Source: an uncultured bacterium (GTDB lineage: Bacteria > Verrucomicrobiota > Lentisphaeria > Oligosphaerales > Oligosphaeraceae). From it: a DNA stretch of 54,611 nucleotides. Below are positions 1 through 7,673 of this stretch, in pieces. Position 1 is the stretch's first letter; each line of letters opens with the position of its first letter. The DNA is taken from positions 1-54,611 of the forward strand of contig CACYQT010000013.1 of NCBI GenBank assembly GCA_902776645.1, read 5' to 3'. The position numbers and the translations under genes were made by a program. The notes under the pieces were generated by a model. The model was not told the origin of the DNA and did no database searches. It was given only the letters and a program-made list of their open reading frames with translations.

Positions 1-43
1 TACTACGCCCAGGAGCGTGGGAGAGCAGCGCGCCGCCGGTCTT
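1..43 (+). rRNA. 5S rRNA, 3' end (partial)
   Basis: The first ~43 bases contain the conserved 3' arm of bacterial 5S rRNA: a TACTACGCCC segment, then GTGGGAGAGCAG, then CGCCGCCGGT. The same order occurs in helices IV/V and the closing helix I strand of 5S genes. A strong intrinsic terminator follows within ten bases, as expected at the end of an rrn operon. The 5' part of the gene lies outside the window, so the exact 3' end (about 41-45) is an estimate. Confidence 0.8.
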
Positions 44-51
44 CTTCTCCA

Positions 52-90
52 GGCCCCCAGCCTCTCGACAGAGGCTGGGGGCCTTTTTTT
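52..90 (+). terminator. Intrinsic terminator of the rRNA operon
   Basis: A perfect 13-bp GC-rich stem (52-64 with 71-83) closes a 6-base loop and is followed directly by seven T residues (84-90). This is a textbook Rho-independent terminator immediately after the 5S rRNA tail. Confidence 0.88.
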
Positions 91-144
91 GTGGCTGCGC
101 GCGGGGCGGAGCCCGTGCGTCTCCATGCCGTGCGGTTCAATAAA

Positions 145-182
145 AAAGGGCGTCTTCCGATTGGAAGCGCCCTTCTTTTTTT
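145..182. terminator. Bidirectional intrinsic terminator
   Basis: An imperfect stem pairs 146-158 (AAGGGCGTCTTCC) with 163-174 (GGAAGCGCCCTT) around a 4-base loop. An A-tract lies on the left and a T-tract (176-182) on the right. It can therefore stop read-through from the rRNA side and also transcripts of the minus-strand gene that ends at 283. Confidence 0.7.
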
Positions 183-282
183 GCTTTTGTTCGGCTTTAT
201 TCGTTGATCCAGACGGTCATTTTGCCTGGAGTATGGTTTGCCCAGAGGTTAATTGAGGAGCATATCTATGCTGATTGCTGTC

Positions 283-1353
283 TTATTTCAAATTTGATGT
301 AAGGAAATCCATGGATTTTTTGCGAAGCTCCTCCAGTTTTTTATTGGCTTGATGATAATCAATTGTATATTCAAACTTCTGGGGTAGTTCATAATTTTTG
401 CCCTGCAGGATCAGCAGACGGGACTCTAAATTCAATAGGCGCAACAGAGTTTGAAAACGTTCAAGCCCTCGTGCCTCGTTTGCAAAGACGATGAATGGTT
501 TTCTGAAAAGAATGGATAAAACGGTTCCGTGAAAAGAATCAGTAATGACGAATTCGGAATTTTTAAAGCCATTTAACCAATCTATGGGTGATGGCATTAC
601 ACCATCTGTGGAATCATAACTGCCGAAGGAAAATTCTGTTTTTAGACCTAATTTACTGCTTATTGATTCTATGAAGGATGTTTTGGCAATTGTTGGATCA
701 AGAATATAGCACATAAGATTTGTGCTAGGTGATTCTGTGAGATGCAATTTTTCCGTGTAGTCCTTTGCTTGCAATAACATAACAGGATCAAGAACAACTG
801 GAGTCTCTTTTTGCCCTAGATAACGTTTGCAATACTCTGATCCAATCTCTTCCCTGACAGAAATTTGTGCAAATTTCCTGGCGTATGGTGCCAAGACCAT
901 TCTATAAACAAGTTTTCGTCCTAAGGACCAATGTACAGATCCAAAAGATGCCGCATAAACAAGCCGAACGGCATCACAGTCGTTAGGAAGAAAATCAAGA
1001 AACATTGCTTTCAGAAATTTCCGTTTGGAAAATGTTGGCCGCCAGACTTGGTCACTGCCAACGATATAAGCGTTCAAATTTAGCCCTTTGATCTGTTCGA
1101 ATGAAAAAGGCCAATGCAAACAAGTCGTTCGTTTGATATATTTCTCTATGAATGCTTGGATTTTTGTTAGCCGTAATTGGTACTTCTCGTACTCTGAGGA
1201 TTTCTGCGATCTGCTCTTCTTGTCTGGAGGAAATGGTAGATTCAATGTGATGATTTCATGTCCCAGAGATTGAAGTGCCTGTTGAAGAGCGTAATTCTGA
1301 AGAATGCCACCATAATTTGAAAATAATGGTAATGTGAGAATGCCAATATTCAT
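283..1353 (-). CDS. Polysaccharide pyruvyl transferase family protein
   Basis: The 356-residue product starts MNIGILTLPLFSNYGG with GGILQNYALQ following, the N-terminal signature of the polysaccharide pyruvyl transferase family (PF04230, CsaB/WcaK). Near residues 90-100 it has IVGSDQVWRP and near 270-285 it has ITDSFHGTVLSI, both family hallmarks of the nucleotide-sugar or PEP-binding fold. Members add ketal pyruvate to surface polysaccharide sugars, and some act on other substrates in exopolysaccharide clusters. It is cytosolic with no signal peptide. It lies 41 bases downstream of the FrhB-like gene on the same strand, a common pairing in exopolysaccharide loci, so the two probably form one transcript. 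The acceptor glycan cannot be read from sequence. The base composition is more AT-rich than the genes to the right, which suits a variable surface-polysaccharide locus. Confidence 0.88.
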   Translation of the reverse strand: MNIGILTLPLFSNYGGILQNYALQQALQSLGHEIITLNLPFPPDKKSRSQKSSEYEKYQLRLTKIQAFIEKYIKRTTCLHWPFSFEQIKGLNLNAYIVGSDQVWRPTFSKRKFLKAMFLDFLPNDCDAVRLVYAASFGSVHWSLGRKLVYRMVLAPYARKFAQISVREEIGSEYCKRYLGQKETPVVLDPVMLLQAKDYTEKLHLTESPSTNLMCYILDPTIAKTSFIESISSKLGLKTEFSFGSYDSTDGVMPSPIDWLNGFKNSEFVITDSFHGTVLSILFRKPFIVFANEARGLERFQTLLRLLNLESRLLILQGKNYELPQKFEYTIDYHQANKKLEELRKKSMDFLTSNLK

Positions 1354-1394
1354 TGTTGATCATTAATGTTATTAGGAGTTATCAAGGAATGAAT

Positions 1395-2600
1395 CTAATG
1401 ATTGCTTTGTGGACGGCTATCTGGCACCATATCTCTTATATGGTTATGACGCCATTTGGGAAATAAATTAATAAATGATTTCCACCAACTCCTATAGTTA
1501 TACCAACGAAGAAGTTTTAGTAACGGATATTTATTATAGTCTTGCCAGAAAGCCTTGCTATAAGGGGCGTTTTTCACAGAATTCATTGATGCTGGATTGG
1601 AAACCATTGCTTTATTTACTGGCACATTAAAACATTTCATGTCATCAGTTACACTTTCCAGAAGTTGTTTTCCTTCAGTTGAGTGAACTAGTACCAAAGA
1701 TACACCATCTTTCTTCTCTTCGAATAGCTGAGGCAAAAACTTTCTGACTTTCCAGAAATCCGCCAGTGTGATGTCCTGGATCCAGTGTGGGTTTTTAAAT
1801 TTGCAATGAAAACATGCCGGTCTGAGAAACAAATGCTGGAGAAATCCGCGCATATATGGGTCGTGCTTATAAATACATGAATATTTTTTCCCTTCAGAAA
1901 ACATAATTGACATTGAATAATCATACCAACTCAAACATTTGTCACGGCAATTTACTCCTATAATCTTTTCTTCGCCAGATATTTCCCTACGTTCCTGAAG
2001 GTATTTTTGCCAAACTTTAGGACTAGGAATACCATGACAGACACAACCGACTGTCAGCAGTTTTGCACTGTGGCTTGTATTACCCAACACATTATTCAAA
2101 GCTGCCAGTTGACATGGCAAGCCGGAAAACAACACTTCACGACCTGTCTTCAAATACTCCAGCGTCTTCACATAAGCCCCATTCTCACTGCATTGAACAT
2201 ATTTAGATCCTTGGAATTTAGACAATTCAATAATATCTTCGCAGCAATCCAACACGACATTGAAATCAGAATCAAACCTGGCACCAAAAACGACACCGCC
2301 ACGAGTCAATACTTTGGACGCTAGAAGTTGGAAGATACCACCTGAAGAACTTCGCATGAGCTCCTCTTTCCGGTTGGTTACTGCTCCCCAAGCCTCCTGG
2401 ACCAACTGTGGTGTCGGTGGCGTCAGAACAGGACATGTTCTGATGCATTTTTCACAAGTAATGCAATGCTCTTCATCGATCTGAGGATATGCGAATCCCT
2501 GATCATTTGGCGTCATCTGAATCGCCTTTACCGGACAAACGACAGCACATGCTGCGCATCCATTGCAGATACTTGCATCAGGCAAAAGAGATTTCTTCAT
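1395..2600 (-). CDS. FrhB-like Coenzyme F420 hydrogenase/dehydrogenase beta-subunit family protein
   Basis: The N-terminus has two 4Fe-4S ferredoxin motifs, CNGCAACAVVCP and CITCEKCIRTCP. They are followed by the FrhB/FdhB N- and C-terminal domains (WGAVTNRKEE, SSGGIFQLLASKVL, LFSGLPCQLAAL, CVCHGIPSPKVWQKYL, DITLADFWKV). In polysaccharide loci such proteins are thought to reduce sugar or isoprenoid intermediates with iron-sulfur and flavin cofactors; the exact reaction is unknown. I place the start at the ATG at 2600 because family members begin about a dozen residues before the first cysteine. The frame is open to a TTG at 2663, which would add 21 residues (FKRWLKHPLNGWK) and cannot be excluded. 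Neither start has a clear Shine-Dalgarno. The pyruvyl transferase gene follows 41 bases downstream. Confidence 0.85.
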   Translation of the reverse strand: MKKSLLPDASICNGCAACAVVCPVKAIQMTPNDQGFAYPQIDEEHCITCEKCIRTCPVLTPPTPQLVQEAWGAVTNRKEELMRSSSGGIFQLLASKVLTRGGVVFGARFDSDFNVVLDCCEDIIELSKFQGSKYVQCSENGAYVKTLEYLKTGREVLFSGLPCQLAALNNVLGNTSHSAKLLTVGCVCHGIPSPKVWQKYLQERREISGEEKIIGVNCRDKCLSWYDYSMSIMFSEGKKYSCIYKHDPYMRGFLQHLFLRPACFHCKFKNPHWIQDITLADFWKVRKFLPQLFEEKKDGVSLVLVHSTEGKQLLESVTDDMKCFNVPVNKAMVSNPASMNSVKNAPYSKAFWQDYNKYPLLKLLRWYNYRSWWKSFINLFPKWRHNHIRDMVPDSRPQSNH

Positions 2601-2687
2601 AATTTTCCAGCCGTTAAGAGGATGTTTCAACCATCTTTTGAAAGGTATATCGGATATAAGCAATCCAAAGGCGATAAGATGAATATT

Positions 2688-2715
2688 AAAATAATGTAGT
2701 TATTTGTTTTTGCAA
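2688..2715 (-). promoter_or_regulatory. Possible sigma-70 promoter for the FrhB/pyruvyl transferase pair
   Basis: On the minus strand TTGCAA (2710-2715) and TATTTT (2688-2693) are separated by 16 bp, just upstream of the FrhB-like gene. The match is weak and the region is AT-rich, so this could be chance. Confidence 0.25.
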
Positions 2716-3480
2716 GAACCTATTGAGTATTTGCATTTTTGAGAGGTATCAATAATAATCTTCAGATATTATATCCTTGGGAGTATTTTCCACCTTTTAT
2801 TATGGGATTGGAGTATGCTTTCAATTGGACAAGCAGGAGGTTTGCCTCCCAGAAGTTATAGTCATGATGGATTGCACGTTATATACTATACCTTATTCAA
2901 TATTAGTTCTGTAATATATAGGGTATGAACATTGAATGAAATTTTTTGAAGCATATTGGATAATGTTCGATTATGCCTTATACTGTGAAAGCAGATTTAT
3001 TAAAAACTGAAAATACTATGGATAATGCATTTAATTGTGCAAAGCAGGGAAAAATAACAGAACTCCGTCTATCAAAAGCTCTTAAAAGTTTTTTTCAACA
3101 CAAATCATGATACTTGCAAATAAAATATGGCATACTATATTGGATTTTGGTTACGAATAGCATAAATAACATAACAGGTGTCTCTAAGAACTGAAGCTGA
3201 TGACGCTCAAATGAAAAAACTCAGTATATTCCAAATACCAGCCTTCTTAGAGATATATGGAAAATCTAGACCTTTTCGTGAAAGATGTGCTGTTGCTTCT
3301 GCTTGGGCTTTATCTGGATCATGAAAAGACAGGGAATTGAGACAAGACGCTTTACAAGATTCCAGTGGAAACACATCAATACCATCATCCAATTTTCCTA
3401 CCGCCGGAACTCAGGCGACGGACACAGCCAGATGATTGAATCGTGACGTTGTGGAATGACATCAAACAATTGGGGGCAAA
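2716..3480. other. AT-rich gap without a convincing gene
   Basis: About 760 bases, clearly more AT-rich than the rest of the window, between the divergent FrhB-like gene (minus) and the sialidase-like gene (plus). The only frame worth noting is a 61-codon minus-strand ORF at 3207-3392 containing FPLESCKASCLNSLSFHD. It has no recognisable motif and no ribosome binding site and may be a decayed fragment. No tRNA-like fold, terminator or repeat array was seen. The last 15 bases carry TGGGGGCAAA, a weak ribosome binding site for the next gene. Confidence 0.5.
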
Positions 3481-5226
3481 ATGAAGGATTGGCGAGATAT
3501 TCGCAATGGCAACGTGATTCCGAGCAACCACTACTGCGACCAGCCGTATGTCGTCATCACGGATGACGGCGGATGGCTTTGCTGCATCACGACTGGATCA
3601 GGCGTGGAAGGTGCGATGGGGCAGCATGTCGAAACCATGAAGAGTTTCGACAAGGGGAAGACATGGTCGAAGCCTGTCGCCGTCGAGTCGGACTGTCCGT
3701 TGGAGAATTCATATGCCGTCATGCTGAAGACGCCATCCGGCCGCGTGTATATTTTCTACTGCCACAACACCGACAACACGCGGGAGATTCTTTCCCATGA
3801 CGGCAAGACGCGTTTCAACCGTGTCGACTGCCAGGGCCATTATGTGTTCAAATACTCAGACGATAATGGAAATACTTGGTCTTCAAAGCGATATGATATT
3901 CCTGTCCGTTCATTCCTATGTGATTTGGAGAACGTCTATGGCGGAAAAAACCGTTTCTTCTGGAACGTCGGCAAGCCGTTCATCCGCAATGGCGAAGCCT
4001 TCATCCCGTTGAGCAAGGTCGGCAAGATGGGAGACGGTTTCTATGCGCAGTCGGAAGGCGCATTGCTGTGCAGTTCGAACATGCTGACGGAAAGCGATCC
4101 GGAAAAGATTCAGTTTGAGACACTTCCAAAAGGGATGTTCGGCTTGCGGACACCAGAAGGCGGCGGGCCTGTTTCGGAAGAGCATTCGTACGTCGTGTTG
4201 TCTGATTCATCCATCTGCGCGACCTATCGGAGCATTGACGGTTATCCAGTGGAGACATACAGCCGCGACGGCGGCCGCACATGGGAGTCGCCATATTACA
4301 AAAGGTTCCAAGACGGACGTTTGATGAAACATCCGCGTGCGGCGAATTTCATGTGGAAATGCTCGAACGGCAAATACTTGTATTGGTTCCACAACCATGG
4401 CGGCCATTTCATTCGTGACATGTGGGACAATCCAAAGGCCTGCAGCGGAGGATGTTCCTATTATGACGACCGCAATCCCGCATGGATTTGCGCAGGCGTT
4501 GAGGCGGATTCGCCGAAAGGGCGCATCATCCGCTGGTCGGATCCGGAGATTCTGCTTTATGACGCGGATCCATTTGTCCGGATGAGCTATCCGGATTTGA
4601 TTGAAGACGGCGGCGAATACTATGTCACGGAAACGCAGAAAAACATCGCCCGCTCCCATCATATTGATAAAAACCTGCTGGAGCAGATGTGGTCGTCATT
4701 GGAAGGGAAGTGGCCGGATGTCCAGCCGGATTTTGTCTGTGAAAAAAGCTGCGCGGCGCTGAAAATCGCTCCGCTGGTGCGCCGTGACGACGCTGTTTCG
4801 GAACGGATGAGCGGCGTCACGTTCACATTGCGGTTTTCGCCAGAAAGCAAAGGGACTCTGGTGGCGGCTTTGAACGACAACCAATATGGATTCCAATTCA
4901 TGATGGACGAAGACAGGCATCTATCATTAAATATCTATGATCCATGGACTTCCCAATCGCTGCAATCTCCAAGGCTGCCTGCGGATGCGAAAGCCGTTTC
5001 GGTTGTTGTGGATTCATTGGCGTGTATTGTGTCGTTCTATGCGAATGATCGTTTTCTGGATGGCGGGGAGGAACGCCAGTTTGGTTTCGTGCGATTGAAT
5101 CCGTATTTGCGGCATTTCAACTGGGCACGGGAATGGAGGTTAGAAGGAGGATTACGGAGTATTTCCGTCTTCAATCGCGCCTTGAAAGGCGTGGAGGCGA
5201 TCGCGAGCCTTCATGATGATGCATGA
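3481..5226 (+). CDS. Sialidase-like (BNR/Asp-box) beta-propeller protein with C-terminal LamG-like domain
   Basis: The 581-residue protein opens with YCDQPYVVITDDGGWLC and GSGVEGAMGQH, typical of a sialidase-related six-bladed propeller family common in Planctomycetes, Verrucomicrobia and Lentisphaerae. Asp-box repeats are visible as SFDKGKTWS (~residue 58), SDDNGNTWS (~128) and SRDGGRTWE (~263). Residues ~440-581 look like a concanavalin/LamG-type beta-sandwich (GVTFTLRFSPESKGTLVA, HFNWAREWRLEG). There is no signal peptide, so it is predicted to be cytosolic and may act on imported oligosaccharides. Real sialidase activity is not established: the FRIP arginine motif is not evident. The ATG at 3481 follows a G-rich stretch 4-9 bases upstream. 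Confidence 0.8.
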   Translation: MKDWRDIRNGNVIPSNHYCDQPYVVITDDGGWLCCITTGSGVEGAMGQHVETMKSFDKGKTWSKPVAVESDCPLENSYAVMLKTPSGRVYIFYCHNTDNTREILSHDGKTRFNRVDCQGHYVFKYSDDNGNTWSSKRYDIPVRSFLCDLENVYGGKNRFFWNVGKPFIRNGEAFIPLSKVGKMGDGFYAQSEGALLCSSNMLTESDPEKIQFETLPKGMFGLRTPEGGGPVSEEHSYVVLSDSSICATYRSIDGYPVETYSRDGGRTWESPYYKRFQDGRLMKHPRAANFMWKCSNGKYLYWFHNHGGHFIRDMWDNPKACSGGCSYYDDRNPAWICAGVEADSPKGRIIRWSDPEILLYDADPFVRMSYPDLIEDGGEYYVTETQKNIARSHHIDKNLLEQMWSSLEGKWPDVQPDFVCEKSCAALKIAPLVRRDDAVSERMSGVTFTLRFSPESKGTLVAALNDNQYGFQFMMDEDRHLSLNIYDPWTSQSLQSPRLPADAKAVSVVVDSLACIVSFYANDRFLDGGEERQFGFVRLNPYLRHFNWAREWRLEGGLRSISVFNRALKGVEAIASLHDDA

Positions 5227-5333
5227 TTTGTTGATAAACCTTCATTCATAAGAAGAAAAAAAACATTGACGTGCTACATTTTTCTGATTGACTCTTGAAC
5301 ATGCAATTGATTAAGGCATAACGGAACAGAAAA

Positions 5334-6572
5334 ATGGACGAACATATCATCGGAGAAGTCGGTGAAATCTGGAAAGGCTGGCAGGAAGGCGAATACCAGA
5401 TTCATTTCATCTGCACAGGCGTGGCGGAAGCCATCCTGCATATTTTTCCGGACGGGACGACGATGTTGCTGGATTGCGGCGACCATCCCGCCGTGACGCG
5501 GCTTGATTTGGCGGTTCCCGTCGTTCCGAATCCCGGCCGGCTGGCCGGCGACTGGATTGCCCGCTATGTCAAACGTGTTCTGCCGGAAGGATATCAGACG
5601 AAAAACGATTTGCCGCTCATCGACTACATGATGCTGTCGCATTTCCATTCGGACCATTGCGGCATTCCCGTATGGGTCTGCACGAATCGTGAACGGAAAG
5701 GGTTGCCCGGCTGCCATCGGAGCGGTTTCGCCCTTGCGGCGGAACAACTTGCGTTCGGAAAGGCGATCGACCGCGGCTGGCCGTATTACGACGATCCGCG
5801 GCCGGGCGCGATTTCGGGAGAGGAACTTGACCATATGATGCGCATTTACAAGGCGTTGCATCGTCGCGACGGTCTGGAGGTTGAAAAATTCCGCCTTGGC
5901 GCGAAGGACCAGATTGTTCCGTTGCATGCTCCGGAATCCGTAAAGGATTTTGAAATCACGAACATCACAGCCAACGGCAAGATTCTGTGCAAAGACGGAA
6001 GCATCAAGAACTTGTATGAAGAGCGGTTGAAAACGCCCGGCGGAATCAACGAAAACGGCATGAGCCTTGGCATGATCATCCGCTATGGAAAATTCTCCTT
6101 CTATACCGCTGGTGATTTTTCCGACCATGTGCCAGGCGAAGACGGTCAGCCGTTTGAAATCGAAGACGCGTTGGCGGCGGAGTTGCCGAAGGTCGACGCG
6201 GCGAAAATCAACCACCATGGCCATAATTCCATGCCTGCGAAAATCGTGTCGGCGTTGTCGGCAAGAATTTGGCTGGCCTGCGTGTGGGATCAGCTGCATA
6301 CGCTGGATCATGTTTTGGATCGGTTGTCCGATCGGAATCTGTATCCAGGCCCGCGGACGCATTTTCCGACGGTGTTTCCGAAGGAGCGTTGCGAATCCGC
6401 TGCCGACAAACCGTTCATGCAAGATATTGCGCCAGAAGTGAAAGGAATGGGGGCGCATGTTGTCATCACCGTTCCGAAAGGCGGCGAAACTTATCGTGTG
6501 ACCTGCCTGAAAGCGACGGATGAAAGCATGGAGATTCTCGGCGAATACAAGTTCGATTCCAGAGGAGAATAA
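5334..6572 (+). CDS. Metallo-beta-lactamase-fold hydrolase
   Basis: The 412-residue protein carries the metal-binding signature LSHFHSDHCG (HxHxDH, ~residues 102-107). Downstream metal ligands are visible in YTAGDFSDH (~262) and INHHGHNS (~287). The start of the fold, FPDGTTMLLDCGDHPA, is typical of ComEC-like/MBL exo-hydrolases that bind two zinc ions. The substrate is unknown. No signal peptide is present. The start ATG has GGAACAG 5-11 bases upstream. It lies 107 bases after the sialidase-like gene and only 2 bases before the ATPase gene, so at least the latter is probably co-transcribed. Alternatives within the fold are phosphodiesterase or lactonase. Confidence 0.85.
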   Translation: MDEHIIGEVGEIWKGWQEGEYQIHFICTGVAEAILHIFPDGTTMLLDCGDHPAVTRLDLAVPVVPNPGRLAGDWIARYVKRVLPEGYQTKNDLPLIDYMMLSHFHSDHCGIPVWVCTNRERKGLPGCHRSGFALAAEQLAFGKAIDRGWPYYDDPRPGAISGEELDHMMRIYKALHRRDGLEVEKFRLGAKDQIVPLHAPESVKDFEITNITANGKILCKDGSIKNLYEERLKTPGGINENGMSLGMIIRYGKFSFYTAGDFSDHVPGEDGQPFEIEDALAAELPKVDAAKINHHGHNSMPAKIVSALSARIWLACVWDQLHTLDHVLDRLSDRNLYPGPRTHFPTVFPKERCESAADKPFMQDIAPEVKGMGAHVVITVPKGGETYRVTCLKATDESMEILGEYKFDSRGE

Positions 6573-6574
6573 AA

Positions 6575-7651
6575 ATGGAACAACAGCGTAGCAGTTCATT
6601 TCTTGTATTGTTTTTAGCTCCGGTCAAAGCCTATCTGGAAGACGATGACGTGTCGGAAATTCTGATCAACGGGCCGAAGCAGATCTACGTTGAGAAGCAC
6701 GGCAAGCTGGAGAAGACGGATGCGCAGTTCGTCAGCGAGCCTGCGTTGCGCGCCGCGGCGTCGAACATCGCGAAATCCGTGCAGCGCATATTGGATGACA
6801 ACAACCCGCGTCTGGACGCGCGTTTGCCGGACGGCAGCCGTGTCCATGCGGTCATCCCGCCGTTGAGCCGTTGCGGGACGGTCATCGCCATCCGCAAGTT
6901 CAAAAAAGACACGCTGTCCATTGAGAAGATGTTGTCATACGGCAGTTTGTCGCCGGAATCAAAGCAGATTCTGGAAGCGCTGGTGAAATTGCACAAGAAC
7001 GTCATCGTCTCCGGCGGAACATCATCTGGTAAGACATCCGTTTTGAACGCATTGAGCAGCTTCATTCCGAACAACGAACGTGTTCTGGTCATCGAAGACG
7101 CCAGCGAATTGCAGCTGCAGCAGGAGCATGTGGTCAGTTTCGAAACGCGCAAGCCTGACAAAAACGGCAACGGGGAGGTCACCATCCGCGATTTGATCGT
7201 GTCATCGCTGCGTCTGCGGCCTGACCGCTTGGTCATCGGTGAAATCCGTGGCGGCGAGGCGTTGGATCTGTTGCAGGCGTTGAACACGGGCCATGCGGGA
7301 TCCATGTCCACCATCCATGCGAACACGCCGTTGGACTGTTTGTACCGCCTTGAGACATGCGCCTTGCTGAGCGGCATTGAAATTCCGCTGACGGCGTTGC
7401 GGTCGCAGGTCGCATCCGCGATCGACGCCGTCGTGCATACGGCCCGTCTGTCAGACGGTTCACGTAAAGTGATCGCGATTTCGGAAGTGCTGCCGTTGAA
7501 GAACGGCGAATACCAGACACGTGATTTAATCAAATGGCAGACGGAAAGCATTGACGCCGAAGGCAAAATCCATGGTCGGTTCGTTTTGAAGGAAAAGCCG
7601 ACGTTTGCCGAACAGGCGGCCATGCTCGGAATGCCGTTGCCTGCGTTTTAA
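6575..7651 (+). CDS. CpaF/VirB11-type secretion ATPase
   Basis: The 358-residue protein matches the CpaF/TadA branch of type II/IV secretion ATPases: SEILINGPKQIYVE at the N-domain, ARLPDGSRVHAVIPP, Walker A GGTSSGKTS (~residue 149), an Asp box VIEDASELQ, RPDRLVIGEIRGGEALDLL and STIHANTP. Such enzymes form hexamers that energise pilus assembly or secretion at the inner membrane. No Tad pilus, T2SS or T4SS partner gene is nearby; the neighbours are an MBL hydrolase and a membrane Ser/Thr kinase. A strong ribosome binding site, AGAGGAG, overlaps the end of the preceding gene. Because a T3SS lies 19 kb away, a role with it is possible but is only inference. The C-terminus (PTFAEQAAMLGM) is of normal length for the family. 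Confidence 0.9.
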   Translation: MEQQRSSSFLVLFLAPVKAYLEDDDVSEILINGPKQIYVEKHGKLEKTDAQFVSEPALRAAASNIAKSVQRILDDNNPRLDARLPDGSRVHAVIPPLSRCGTVIAIRKFKKDTLSIEKMLSYGSLSPESKQILEALVKLHKNVIVSGGTSSGKTSVLNALSSFIPNNERVLVIEDASELQLQQEHVVSFETRKPDKNGNGEVTIRDLIVSSLRLRPDRLVIGEIRGGEALDLLQALNTGHAGSMSTIHANTPLDCLYRLETCALLSGIEIPLTALRSQVASAIDAVVHTARLSDGSRKVIAISEVLPLKNGEYQTRDLIKWQTESIDAEGKIHGRFVLKEKPTFAEQAAMLGMPLPAF

Positions 7652-7673
7652 TCGTTGGGAAGAGGTAAGATAG

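Noticed and set aside
17..256. 79-codon ORF at the left end
   Set aside because: Runs through the 5S rRNA tail and two terminators.
3207..3392. 61-codon minus-strand ORF in the AT-rich gap
   Set aside because: No ribosome binding site, family motif or context; kept only as a remark in the gap entry.
5274..6599. 441-codon minus-strand ORF opposite the MBL-fold gene
   Set aside because: The plus-strand frame has the HxHxDH motif and a ribosome binding site; the other has none.
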